DNA from: Pegoplata infirma
Taxonomy: Eukaryota > Arthropoda > Insecta > Diptera > Anthomyiidae
Reading direction: 5' to 3'
Assembly (NCBI GenBank): GCA_963921195.1
Contig: OY992537.1
Location: forward strand, 32,285,911 to 32,349,910
Length of the DNA stretch: 64,000 nt
Shown: piece after piece, positions 45,051 through 56,542 of the stretch
How the letters are laid out: every line of letters begins with the position of its first letter
Position numbering within the stretch: the stretch's first letter is position 1
Translations under genes and position numbers: made by a program
Notes under the pieces: generated by a model
What the model saw: the letters and a program-made list of their open reading frames with translations, nothing else
Told to the model about the DNA's origin: nothing
The model's database searches: none

Positions 45051-46571
45051 CTAGCTGGCCCGGTCCGCGTTGCTGGACCAAATATAAGATTAGTGTTATA
45101 TTTCGTCTCGCTTCAAATATATATCCCTGCAAAAAATGTAATGAATTTCTTGGAAAAAATTTGTGGGCGTGGTTTTAAAGTCCTGATTAGATAATCATCT
45201 TCAAATTATATTTTAGGAACTAAAAAATAGTACCATGTGCTCGACTTTGCAAATTGTACAAATTTAAAACTTCTTTAGTATCATTATCAACAACACAAAA
45301 AAATATTAAGCATATCCTTCGTTCTTATTGTGAGCTATTGTCTTGAGTTCAAACAAACCTTTATAGTTTTTCCGAATTTTCGGGACAGTTTTCTCATTTA
45401 TATTTCCTTAAAATCCTTATTAGGACTATAATTAACATAAATAATCGGTCCGGTCATTAGTAGTCGACATATTTAGACAAAAGTGGTCGTTACAACAACA
45501 TTCAAAACAAAACAAAAATAGGCAAATCAGTCCAGCCAGGCGTTCTCAAATGTTTCAAATTTTAAGGATATTGAGAAATGTTGGTTGTGACGTGGTGGGG
45601 GGGGGGGGCACTAATTATTTCCGTAAAATCCTTGCTTGGACTATAATGATCATTAAAGAAAAAAATTACCAAATCAGGCCAGTCGTTCTCCGATTTTAGA
45701 TGTATGATTGAAAAAAGTGGGAGTGGAAAATTTTTCTTTTCGTAAAAACTTTAGTTGTACTATCACGAACGTGACGTTTTTCTCAAGCGATGCGATTACT
45801 AACGAACTGCATTTAATTTTTATTTATATTTATTTATTCTATATTTTATTTTTCTACATTTTATTTTTTCTATAGAGCAAATTTTTAACCAACTCGTTTA
45901 ATTCAAAAGTGGACGTAGAAATGGAAAGTTGTTCTTTCCGAAAAACCTTAGTTGGGCAATGACGAACATTAAGAACAAAATTAGACAAATAGAACCAGCC
46001 ATTTCGTGTTTAAAAATATATGTATCGGGAAAAGTAAGCGTAAACGTAGGCGTGGACAATTTTACTTTCATTAAAAATCTTTAGCGGACTTTAACCAAAT
46101 CGGTCTAGCAGTTATAGTTCTTTCGATACATGGAAAAAATTGGTAGTGGGAAAATTGACTATCCGTAAAAACCGAAGTTATGGCGAACATTTTCAACAAA
46201 AATTAGCCAAAGTGGGCGTAGTAAAAAACAAAGTTGGAATATGATAAAAATTTATTTAAAAAAAATTTTAAAAAATTTACAAAATGGGCGTAAAAGTGGG
46301 CGTGACCGATTTTTCTATCAGTAGAAGCTTAAATTGGATTACTACGAACATTTAAGTAAAAAAATTCACAAATCGGTGCATCCGTTTTCCGATTTTAGAT
46401 AAATCGAAAAAAAGTGGGCGTGAAAGTGGGTGCGGCCAATTTTTCTTAACGTAAAAACCTAAGTTGGACTATGACGAACATTTCAAAAAAAAAAAATTGT
46501 CCAAATCGGTACAGCCGTTCTCAACTGATGCGGTTACCAACGAACGACAATTGATTTTTATTTACAATAGA
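45051..46571 (-). mobile_element. Non-autonomous Helitron, minus orientation (1521 bp)
   Basis: On the minus strand it begins TCTATTGTAAATAAAAATCA (46571 downward), preceded by A, and ends CTAG at 45051 followed by T: the 5'-TC, CTRR-3', A|T insertion rule of Helitrons. Just inside the 3' end is a stem GGTCC-AGCAACGC-GGACC, the expected hairpin. The interior repeats segments like 'AAATCGGTNCAGCCGTTCTC' and 'GTGGGCGTG' in units of 100-180 bp. A second 5'-like segment near 45777-45835 suggests an older recombined copy. No Rep/helicase coding. It interrupts the GCTTATTTT repeat tract. Confidence 0.8.
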
Positions 46572-47364
46572 TTTTTTCAAAAAAAAAAAAAATCGAGAAT
46601 TAAAAAAAAAAATTGAATGTCAATTTAATTGAAATGACTTTTTTCTTAAAAAGAAATCCGATGATTTAAATTTATTTTTTTATGAAACACCTATAATAGT
46701 GGACGTTTTAGATGAAAATCTACTAAGGAAAAGAGATTTTTTTAGTTTTTACGGCTTATTTTTATGGTTTTTCCGGCTTTTTTAAGAGCATAAAACAATG
46801 CTGTGGTCTTTTGACAAAAGCACTTATTTCCAAAAAGTCAATTTTACAGGAGAGCAAAAAAACACCTTTACAGTCGCACAAAATGTGTTAGTGTTCTTAA
46901 TCTTAAAAATGTTAAGTGCTGACGTTATAAAGCAACTTCCTAGGAATATTTACCAATTTCAAGTTTTATTCTAGCTGTAACGGTTTTTGTGAAAACGCTT
47001 CAAATGTAAAATATGTTGTTTTGTGAAAAGAATATTTGATGAAAAATTCAACTTATTTCAGTTAAGTTCTTTTGTCATATACGTTTCTTGTCGAAACAAT
47101 TATTAATTTTGCCACTTATAAGTAATTATGTTCTTTTGTTAAAAATAAAAATGTAAAAAGACAGAAAATAAGTTGATTTTTCTAAAATTTACTTTAGTTC
47201 ATTCGAACTAAAAGCTATAAAATGTTGAACTAAAAAGTGGGTGTTTCATGATTAAAAAAAATCGATTTCATCCAATTTAGAAGCGATTCTGACGGAAGGA
47301 ACAGAATCAGTCAAAAAAAGTCCTTGGGGCCTTTTCGTAGGATTTTTCACTTTTTTAAAAAATA

Positions 47365-47505
47365 AGAAATTTCAGAACGCGTTCTGAAAAATTTTCAAAA
47401 TATTAATTTTGAATCGATAGCCCATAAAAAAAATATACAAGAATGAAAATTTTTTGAGATTATGGTGCATTCTGTTTAAATTTGATAAATATTTAATCAA
47501 AATTT
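47365..47505 (+). repeat. One-arm relic of the 1-647 foldback
   Basis: CAGAACGCGTTCTGAAAAATTT, ATCGATAGCCCATAAAA, GATTATGGTGCATTCTG and GATAAATATTTAATCAA follow the right arm at 495-625 in order. Confidence 0.65.
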
Positions 47506-47639
47506 CCCCCTTATGGAACTAAAAACACGCTATTTTTGATTTTTTTTAGTTGTTCAACAAATGATTGTCAAATAGTATTATTTAAGCGGTTATATCATAA
47601 TAAATGAATTTTTTAATGTTTATAGTAAAGGGAAAGATT

Positions 47640-47760
47640 CACCTAACGTCCGCTGACAACTCACCCAGTCTCCTAGACGCCCTGCCAATTTTTTTTTACA
47701 TGTCTGAGAATGTCAAAAATTCGGCAAAGCTGAACTTAACACTCTCACCTGTTTTTTTTT
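47640..47760 (+). repeat. Mini-me-like 3' fragment, worn
   Basis: ACCTAACGTCCGCTGACAACTC and AAATTCGGCAAAGCTGAACTT...ACACTCTCACCTGTTT correspond to the last 120 bp of the element. Confidence 0.55.
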
Positions 47761-48308
47761 TGCTTTCGCAGGAGAACCTATAAAAGGGTGATTGTTATGA
47801 ATCATAATATTCCATTTAGCAACCCTTTTTACTGCTTACTACCCTTAGCTATTAGCTGTTTGTGTGAAAAGTACCCTTAAGCATTACTTTTATACTAACT
47901 GAATGCTATGCAATAATTTGCATGCATTACTTTCAGTCTCATCTCAAGTAAAAATCATCAATGCTGCATAGTTTAAAATTAGGAACTGTATGAAATATTT
48001 TATAAATTATTTGGTAATAACAGTTTTGCTGGGATGTTATCACTAAACGTCCCGGAAATATGTTTACCTGAGGCTAATCACGTAAAATGATTGACGATGC
48101 ATAAACGACATCAAAACTTATATATCGTTTTGAAGGGAAATTTTAAAGTTTTTCTTTATAAAATTATTAAAGCGTGTTGTTTAATCCAGAAACATTAAAA
48201 AAATGTTTAGTTTAGGTGCAACAAGGCTCCAAAATCGGCTATAGTCAACTATCATTTTACGTGATCACAGTCCTTTATTTTGCATTATCTGTCAAACTTA
48301 TATGGAGT

Positions 48309-48440
48309 TCATACTAGCGACTTTAAACAAGTTGTTTAACAAAACACCAGTAACAGAATAAAAACGTAATGGATACAGAACAAAGACTTTTTTAAACATC
48401 TCACTTTTAAACACTTCAAAACAGCAAGTGTGAACGCCGT
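48309..48440. mobile_element. Small MITE-like inverted repeat, about 130 bp
   Basis: GTTCATACTAGCGACTTTAAAC at the left is mirrored by AAAACAGCAAGTGTGAACGCC at the right (GTTCACACT-type ends). Target duplication not resolved. Confidence 0.35.
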
Positions 48441-49510
48441 ATTACTATTTCACTACATTTTCAAAAAATAATAGATCTATTGCTGCATTCTGTAAGGACG
48501 TATAATGACTTAAACATCCGATTTTCATAAACCGTTGCTTGGTTCACTCTGGTGTAACGGGTGTTTTAAGAGAATATAAAGAACTTTAATTCTCTTTTTG
48601 GATTTGTGTCAATACTTCCCATCTAGTACTATTTCTTTATATAGTACTAGGTGGCACAGGGTGCCTCAAAGTACATGATCCTCTTCTATTAATAATAAAA
48701 TTTTAAGTAATGCTTTAATGTGAAAGTAATAAGCTCTGAATTTGTTTATCTGATGGGGCTATTTTGACATCAAGTCACAAGTCACCCCGTGTTATAACAT
48801 GGTGGCCCAAACACAATTTCTGAAAAGCTGATGTTTCAATCTTTAGATGTCCTTAAAGAATTTAACATAAATCTGTTATTTTTCAAAGTTGTAGTAAAAT
48901 AGTCAGTTTGCTCCTTTAATTTTGAAAACAGTTTTATTGACAGAAAAAAAATATATATTTATAATGAAGGTTTTTTATAATGTACACGACAAAAGCACTT
49001 AAATAGAAATAAATAATCACTTTTTTTAAAATTCACTTTTGACAAAGCCACACTATCCAACACAAGGTGTTTTGTCACACTGAGATTTACTGAAAAATAT
49101 TTGTGTAAAAAAACCTATTTCTATTTGAACTTCACATTTTAAGGATTTTGAATTTGATAAAATAGCATTTTTCAAAACAAGTTGTTTTGTCATAAACTTT
49201 TAAAAAAAAATTCAATATGCTTAAATTTATATAAGTTGTTTTGTCAAAAAGTCGTTACTATTTTTTCAACATATTTCAGATAAGTTGTTATGTCAAATGA
49301 AAATTGATAAAATTTCGAAATAAGTTGATTTGACACGTGTGATATCTTTGGATCTAGACGAGCTACAATCACGCTGACTAGACAGAAAGATGCGTTTTTA
49401 AAAGTTATATTTACCATAAAAATATTGGGAAATTTTCTTATGTCGAGATAAGTGCTTCTGTCATATGTCCACAGAATATTTTAAGTGCTTATTTTTGGTT
49501 ACCCTAGTTA

Positions 49511-50469
49511 TCATTATATCGTATGCGTATGATTAATATATTTATACGAAGAAATTTAATATCGCTCATACGCCTTGGTTGCTTGATTTTAAATTGAAAT
49601 TTTATTGCATACTTTTAGGTATTTTTTAAAACTACCAGTTTTTGAAATATTTTCCTTTAGAAAAACTACTTAATTCTAAAATATTTTTTCTTATCAAAAT
49701 GGTTTAGATTCTGAGAGATTTTTTCAATGTGAAAAGTTGTTCGATTTTCAGAAATTTTATTTAGGAGAATTCTAATTCCGAAATATTTTTTTTGCAGAAA
49801 TATGAAATTCTGAAAAAGAATTTAGGTTTTAATTAATGTTTTGTCTATTTTGGCAAATGTTTTTTGTTATTTAAGGATCTTTTACATACACAAAAATATC
49901 AGATTTATAGTAAATTAACAGATTATTATTTATTTCATTTAAAAACTGTGCTAATATCGCAGCTATCGCTCTTGACTTATTTTCTGTTAATTGTTATAAA
50001 CTTTGTAATTTGAGTACAAAATTAGCGATTTCCCTCTCCCTAGAAATGTGCACTTTTGCAACCATTTTATCATCTCTATTATGTGTTGTATATTTTTTCA
50101 ACTCTAATTTAATGCTGGAAGTTGGAAAAAAAATGAAAATAAAACACTTTAGAAACTCTGTTGTAATTTAATTACGTTGTAATTTATTATTTATGTTTTG
50201 TTATAAAGGGACTGAAAAATTTAGCAAAAAAAAAAACTCATACACAAATACTAACTCATATAAAGACACACACAAGCAAAAATGATATTCATATATTTAA
50301 TACAATCATATGTAACTAAGCATGTTTGAAAGTTAAAGAAGTAAATATCGGCAACTAAAACGAAAAAGGACGAAAATGTAAAATGATGCTGATGCACCTT
50401 TAACTTGTTTACTTTATAATCTTTACTTAATAAAACGATATAGAAAAGTCCGTTCTTCATGCAGTACGT
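49511..50469. other. Non-coding DNA; decayed satellite at 49620-49830
   Basis: A few worn 35-bp satellite units, then unique AT-rich DNA. No gene. Confidence 0.4.
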
Positions 50470-51775
50470 CTATCTTTTGAAAACAGGAGTTTTTTCAAAA
50501 GACTACTTGGTGGATGATGATGATTGCCATATATATGAGTTATTTTCCTGGTCAGGTTGGTGTTACATTTGAGTGAATTTGGGCCAGGGGTTAATAAGTT
50601 ATGAGAAAAAAATAGTAGTATATGCTTATATTTGTGGGTACCCAATTTAGTAAATGGTGGCATTTGAATACCTTTCTATATAACATCGTCCGACAGTCAA
50701 TATTAAATATGAACCGGATGATATACGTCTAAAAGAAGAGATCAAATGGAGTAAAACTGCATTTTCAGTTATTTATTTCGTCATCCTGTTTCCTTAAAAT
50801 AGGATTTCAAAGTTTTAAAAGATACATTTTGTAAAATATTTCTGAAATATTTTTTTCTTTTCCCAGGATGCCAAAGAGGCGGTTCTCTCCTAATTTTTTT
50901 TTTATTTTGCCATGTCAGGAAAAAAAGATGTGATTTGAAAAATTTGTCGAAATATTTCGTGACATTGCGGGATAACACCGTACGACAAAAATGAAAAAAA
51001 ATTCGTTGGACACGAACTGGATAATATATGGTTAAAACTAGAGAATTAATGTAGTATAATCGCATTTACAGTTTTTCATTTCGTGATCCTGTTTCCTTTT
51101 AAATGGACTTCAAATTTTTAGAGGATTAAATTTAAAAAAATATTTTTTTAATATTTATACTTGTCCTAGGATGGTACTAGTGATAGCAAATAAATGAGTA
51201 GGGTCTTCCCTAACTTTCATATTTTTTTATTTTTACATATTAGGAAAAAGGAGGTAAGTTACGTCCTTTCAAAAACGTGTCCTTCAATATCAATCAAAAT
51301 TTTCAACAAAATCTTTCGATAAAGTTTTTAATTGACTTTATTTACATCCTTTTATCCTGATATGGCAAAATAGTAATATAGAAAAATTAGAGGAGATCCT
51401 CCTCTTTTATTTGCCTTCAACAGTGCCATCCTAGGACAAGTACAAATATTTCAAAAATATTTTACAAAATGTATCCTTCGAAACTTTTTTACCTACTTTA
51501 CCTACTTTTCCTGATCTGTAAAAATAAAAAATAAAATAAAATGGAAAAATTGGGGGGAGATCCTTATCTTTCTTTTGCTATCACTAACAGCATCCTAAGA
51601 AAAGTACAAATTTAAAAAAAAAATATTTTATAAAATTTAATCCTCTAAAACTTTGAAGTCCTTTTAAAAGGAAACAGGATCACGAAATAAAAAACTGTAA
51701 ATGCAGTTTTACTCCATTAAGTCTCTACTTTCAAACGTATATTATCCAGTTCGTGTTTAACGACTTTTTTTAATT
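50470..51775. repeat. Mini-me fragment followed by a nested foldback
   Basis: 50530-50600 has the mini-me middle (CCTGGTCAGGTTGGTGTTAC). From 50690 four related arms follow: A 50690-50930 and B 50985-51270 forward, C 51390-51500 and D 51530-51775 reversed. Shared blocks are CATCCTGTTTCCTTAAAATAGG, TCCTAGGATG, GAACCGGATGATATACG and AGTAAAACTGCATTT with their inverses. Order A-B-C'-D' makes a hairpin within a hairpin. A single arm occurs at 10835-11060. Confidence 0.7.
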
Positions 51776-51840
51776 TTTTTCGGGCGGTGTAAGCAATCAA
51801 CCTAAAAATGTTATTATGCTAAAACTGTCAAACATCCCGA

Positions 51841-51946
51841 TTTCTTTCTTCTTCAGCATTTTAGTTGACGACATGTTAATATTCTTATGTATATTTCTTT
51901 CTTCTTCAGCATTTTAGTTGACGACATGTTAATATTCTTATGTATG
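51841..51946 (+). repeat. Perfect 2 x 53-bp tandem duplication
   Basis: The 53 bases starting TTTCTTTCTTCTTCAGCATT are repeated without a visible mismatch from 51894. Recent duplication in otherwise unique DNA. Confidence 0.85.
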
Positions 51947-52429
51947 TATGTGTGTATGACAGTGATGTGAAATGTACATGTATTTTTTTCTGTTGAACTC
52001 ATTAATGTTTAATGTTTAAAGATAAATAACAGTAAATTTTATTTATACACAAACATTTGTACAGCTTACTTTTACAAAAGAAGAAAAAAACATGCACAAA
52101 CATTTGTAACCTCTCCATATACATACATAGCCTATGTGTGAGTGTATAAATATTCATATGTAAGTAGGTTGCCCTATTTTCATAAGATTTTTCACCTTTA
52201 ACTTACTTAAAAGCGTTAATGTTTTTGTAAACATGTTTTTCATTTCATACATTTGCATTTGGTTTGATTGTTTGTACCTTTTTTGATAACTTCTGAATCA
52301 ATTTTTATATATCACATATTTTATTTATACTTACATTAATAGTGAAATCTTTTAAGAAATGATTTTGGCATGAGCAGATATTATAATTTTTTTTTAACTT
52401 CCAACTACGTATAGTATAAGGGTGAAAAT

Positions 52430-52700
52430 TTAGTTCTGAATACCTTGAGCTTTATCCTGAAAAAATAGGATAATAATTAACAGGGTTGTGATATTTTGTT
52501 TAAAAAAATTCTAATTGGGATTTTCCTGGAATTCGATGTTCGTGTATCCAAGCAAATCCATGGGAAACATAACTGACGGATCACTGATTTTGTAAATTTT
52601 TTGTTATTTGATAGAGCTTTATAAATGATTAAAAACCATATCTTTTTTTGCATCAATAATTTGGAAGATATGGGCGTTTAAAAAGGCGCTTTTTATACAT
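52430..52700 (+). repeat. Relic of the family at 3240-3440 and the 35153 foldback
   Basis: CTTTATCCTGAAAAAATAGG, ATAATTAACAGGGTTGTGAT and GTATCCAAGCAAATCC resemble the inner arm of the element at 35153-36431; the downstream part matches 3300-3420. The two repeat families therefore share a module. Confidence 0.5.
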
Positions 52701-52754
52701 ATAAAAAAAATGCGACTGACACGCGGTCTTAGACACTTGATTGCAATTATTGTG

Positions 52755-53270
52755 CTGGTCAAAAATCCGGTCTTCAAACTTTTCCATCACATCAGGATTT
52801 TAAGAAAATTAAGGTCAAAGTTCAAAAACATCGCCGTTTTAAGAATTTTTGGAAACTCATAGCGGATGTGAACCTGATGTGATGACGACTTCAAAATTAG
52901 TCAAGGATAAAGCAGAAAGATGCAGAACTCAGTTGGTCAGTCGCCTTAACCCTCTAAGCACAAATTGACTTTCAATGATGTCTTATTTTCTATAAGGACA
53001 AAAAACACGTTTTTTTGGGAAAATACCTTATTAAAAGACAGTAAGTGCACAAATGGTTAAAGCGACCGGTAACTATATATCTTAAAGAGAAATGTTTGAG
53101 CTTTACTATTCAGTTATTTTTAAGTCGTCAGCACATCGGGTTCATCCGCTATGAGTTGTCAAATATGTCCGAAAACGCGATTTATTGTACTTAAAATTTT
53201 TCAGAATCCTGATGTAATGGAAAAGTTTGGAGACATGATTTGTGACCAGGAGAATAATTGTAATCATATG
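52755..53270. repeat. Foldback element with a small TTAA-flanked centre
   Basis: Left: CAAACTTTTCCATCACATCAGG, AACTCATAGCGGATGTGAACC, GTGATGACGACTT, GGTCAGTCGCC. The inverses run from 53070 to 53265. The central 107 bp (52950-53056) begins CCCTCTAAGCAC, ends GTGCACAAATGG and is flanked by TTAA on both sides; it may be a small piggyBac-type insertion or just the tip of the hairpin. A further AGGG-TTAA end is at 53375-53382. Confidence 0.6.
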
Positions 53271-53654
53271 TATAAAGGGGCGTTACATTGGCATAATTTT
53301 TTTTTTTATATTATTTGTAGCGGAAATATCGTTTTCTGGAAATAAGATATCATTTAGAGACAATTGGTGCCCTAAGGGTTAATCCGACTAAGCAAATGAG
53401 TTCAGAATCCCAAAACGACAATTTTTTAGATTTGTGATCACTACAATAAATGTAATTAACTTTGTAGGGTCAAATCCCAGTCGCATTAGGTTTTTTATCA
53501 AAATGTTCTGTAGTGTAGTTTTTTAACATTTTTGTGCTCGGAAACCGTAAGTCATTAGAAAAATCTTATAAAAACAATATTGTTTATAAAATTATGAAGA
53601 TTGAAATAAGACCTTAAATTTGTAATAAAAATAAAAAACCGAGCTAGTGGTCTG

Positions 53655-53908
53655 TTGTTGTTGTTAATAATCTTTATTTCACTTCTCCAATGTTTCGAAA
53701 TTCATCTAAATTCATCATCAGGGACAGTGTTAAAAAATTACACTCTAAATGCAATTCCAACCGACAATGCGAATAGAAGTAGCTAAAAGTTTATTTGTGT
53801 TTGTGTAATTTTTTTTTTAACACTGCCCCTGATGATGAAATTCGATAAATTTCGAAATGTTGAAGAAGTAAAATGAAGATTATTTTTTTTTTTTAATTTT
53901 AACAATAA
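53655..53908. repeat. Inverted pair of Penelope-like terminal motifs
   Basis: AATCTTTATTTCACTTCTCC, ATGTTTCGAAATTCATC and TTCATCATCAGGGACAGTGTT at the left recur inverted as AACACTGCCCCTGATGATG, AATTTCGAAATGTTG and AGAAGTAAAATGAAGATT at the right. The 'CTGATGATG / CGAAA' words are those of Penelope-like terminal repeats; two ends in inverted orientation without coding sequence. Confidence 0.6.
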
Positions 53909-54108
53909 ATTTTGAAAAATATGTTTGAATGCCCTTTTTTCCTGGGAAGGACACCATGGATTTCGAAAATATTAAAGCTTAGAATATTCTTTTAACGCTA
54001 TTAAAATTTCAGAGAGGTGTTTTTTCACATTGTTAAGCAATAACTTTTCAAAATTTGTTAGAGAGCCAAATATTTTATTTTTGAAAAATTTTGGCAAAAG
54101 AGCTATTT

Positions 54109-54571
54109 CCCAGCAAAAACGTGGTAATGAGTAGTGAAAAGTAATCATTACCAAGTACATTATTTATAATGAGTACCCATTACCATTAACATTATTTTAA
54201 GCCCAAAAGTAATATGTTATAAAAGCACCTCTAAGTAATAATATCTTCTTGCACTTGCAGTTTTTAACCTTTACAATTCAATTAACTTAAAAAGTACTTA
54301 AAAACTAAATAAAAATTTAAGTTTTAGTAAAAACAAGTAAAATTTTAAAAGTTTTAATTAACTAATTATTTTACTTCTTATTGGTAATGGGTTTTTACTC
54401 CTTATTTGTAATCCGAGCCAGTAACTACTTATTTATCTCCATACTCTTCACTAGTTATTTTTGTCTCACACCCTTGTTAAAATAATTAGTGTTTCATTCA
54501 ATAAGTAACTACTTATTAACATCTGTTTCGGATTACAAAACCCATTACTAGTAATGCCAATTTTTGCTGGG
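54109..54571. mobile_element. 463-bp MITE with CCCAGCAAAAA ends
   Basis: CCCAGCAAAAACGTGGTAATG at the left, CATTACTAGTAATGCCAATT then TTTGCTGGG at the right. The interior has repeated AGTAACTACTTATT and CATTACC words. Flanking TTT may be a 3-bp duplication. Termini resemble those at 9927 and 39631. Confidence 0.65.
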
Positions 54572-54642
54572 TTTATGTTTTTTTACTCGAAACCCGTTAT
54601 TTGTACGAAAAAACTTTTAGTGACAATATTTTTGAAAAAAAA

Positions 54643-55800
54643 AACTTACTTGTACTTTAAGCCTTATTTTGTTTAGAAATGTTCTCAGATTCTAAAGCAG
54701 TTTTCGTATGGAAAATCTCACAGAAACTGAGAATTTTTCTATACGAAAATGTCTTAAATCTGAGAAATTTTTTATACAAAACTTCTTTTAGAATCTGATA
54801 AATTTTCTCTACGGAAAAACAGTTCAAAATCTAAAAATTTCATACACAAACAATGTCTCAGGACTTGAAACATATTCTTTATATAAGAGAAATTTTCTCA
54901 GAATTTGAGAACTTTTCTACAATAAAATTTTCTTGAAATCTTAAAAATTTTCTGGTCCGAAAAATTATTATATTCTGAGTCATATTTTGTACAAAAAAAA
55001 ATTTATATTCCGAGAAATTTTTCGGCACATTTTTAGCATTGATGAATTCAGAAATTGAGAAATTTTTGATAAAAAAAACTTACATGTACTTTAAGCCTTT
55101 TTTTTATAGACATGTTCTCAGATTCTAAAGCAGTTTTCGTATGGAAAATCTCACAGAACCTGAGAATTTTTCTGTACGAAAAATGTCATAAATCTGAGAA
55201 ATTTTTTATACAAAAATTGTTTTAGAATCTGATAAATTTTCTCTATGGAAAAACAGTTCAAAATCTAAATATTTCTTACACAAACAATGTCGCAGGATTT
55301 GAAGAAAATTTTTCTCAGAATATGAGAATTTTTCTATAATCAAATTTTCCTGAAATCTTAAAAATTTTCTGGTCCGAAAATTTATTATATCGTTGGCTTA
55401 GTCGGCAAATCTGTCAAGTCCATTTTTATAAACATTGAAATTTTAATGTTTTATGCATTGTGTAACTCAAAATACATCATCTAAAAAAAAAAATAATAAA
55501 TATAAGTTTAAGTATGGTGATCTAATGAAAAAAACTATAAAAAAAACTAAAAAAATAATAAATATAAATTTAAGTATGGTGATCTAATGAAAAAAACTAA
55601 AAAAAAAACTATAAACTTAAAAAAAGTCAACCTAAAAAAAGTCAGAAATTTTTTTGTCTCATCTAAAATCAAAAATTAAAAATGGACTTGACAGGTTTGC
55701 CGACTAAGCCAACGATATTCTGAGTCATATTTTGTATAAAAAATAATTTATATTCCGAGAAATTTTTCGACACATTTTTAGCATTGAAAAATTCTCAGAA
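54643..55800 (+). repeat. Tandem segmental duplication of decayed satellite (about 430 bp, twice)
   Basis: The segment from 54643 (AACTTACTTGTACTTTAAGCC) is repeated from about 55077 (AACTTACATGTACTTTAAGCC) through TCTAAAGCAGTTTTCGTATGG, ACACAAACAATGTC and TTTTCTGGTCCGAAAA. The second copy is interrupted by the MITE at 55390-55715 and then continues (ATTCTGAGTCATATTTTGTA). Confidence 0.8.
55390..55715. mobile_element. 326-bp MITE with preserved empty site
   Basis: Terminal repeats of about 38 bp: TCGTTGGCTTAGTCGGCAAA at the left and TTTGCCGACTAAGCCAACGA at the right. Flanked by TA. The uninterrupted sister copy TTATTATATTCTGAGTCATA near 54967 gives exactly one TA where this copy has two. The interior holds a direct repeat of about 62 bp (AAGTATGGTGATCTAATGAA twice). 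No coding capacity. Confidence 0.88.
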
Positions 55801-56160
55801 ATTGAGACATTTATCGTATGGAAAGAATTTCAGATTCTGAGAATTTTTATTATGAAAAATTTAGATATTTTAAAGTATCCTACAAGAAAATTCTTAAGAA
55901 AATTTCTGAGATTTTGAAAAAAAATTTTGTATAACAAATTTCTCAAATTCTTAAACCTTTTTCCTATAAAAAAAATTGTCAGATTCTGTATGTAGCATCT
56001 TTCGTTTAGAAAAACTCTTAAATTCTGAGACATTTTTTTTATAAAAATATTCTCATATTTTGGGATATTATTCGAATAGTAAAATTTTCAAGTTATGAAA
56101 CTTGCAGACATTTTTCGTTTAGAAAAATTCTCTTTTAGCAAAAAAGTCTATGTATTCTTA
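55801..56160. repeat. Decayed 35-bp satellite
   Basis: Worn units (CAGATTCTGAGAATTTTTATTATG, AAATTCTGAGACATTTTTTTTATA). Confidence 0.6.
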
Positions 56161-56540
56161 TTGATCTCATTTTGAGTGAAGGTTACACGGTACGAAGGCT
56201 ATATATTCTACGCAGCAGTTTTAACATATAATTTCTTTTTTCATTTTTCTTTTATATTAAAATGTTTCTTCTGTTTTCCACACACTTTATGTATCTGCTT
56301 AATATTCCAGACCATAACGCTCAATAACTCATTAAATATTGTAATAATTGTAAATTGCAATTTGAAATGGATAATGTTAAGTGTCTGCTTATAAATGAAA
56401 GTCTGACATGAATTTAACCTTGAGCAAATGTAAACCGAAGAAAAGTCAGAAATAATAAGCAATAAGGCAAAGATATTGACGTTTAACACATAAATTGAAA
56501 TTAAAATATACTAATACATACACAATTGTATATACATACA
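56161..56540. other. Non-coding DNA
   Basis: Unique AT-rich DNA, nothing recognised; overlapping 72- and 82-codon frames on opposite strands have no features. Confidence 0.4.
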
Positions 56541-56542
56541 TA

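Larger units (their letters stand above)
46720..49510. mobile_element. Large inverted-repeat element with subterminal AAGTNNTTTTGTCA motifs
   Basis: The left end (CTGTGGTCTTTTGACAAAAGCACTTATTT, about 46800) pairs with the right end (CATATGTCCACAGAATATTTTAAGTGC..., about 49500). Subterminal regions carry many copies of one word: ACAAGGTGTTTTGTCAC (49061), ACAAGTTGTTTTGTCAT (49178), ATAAGTTGTTTTGTCAA (49232), ATAAGTTGTTATGTCAA (49280), ATAAGTTGATTTGACAC (49320) and ATAAGTGCTTCTGTCAT (49447), with looser forms at 46990-47170. Clustered subterminal words are usual transposase-binding sites in large DNA transposons. The interior is filled with other elements and no transposase is visible. Confidence 0.55.

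Noticed and set aside
45051..46571. RTE/SINE 3' end, because of the CCCGGTCCGCG motif
   Set aside because: The TC...CTAG ends, A|T flanks and the GGTCC hairpin fit a Helitron better, and no poly-A or short-repeat tail is present.
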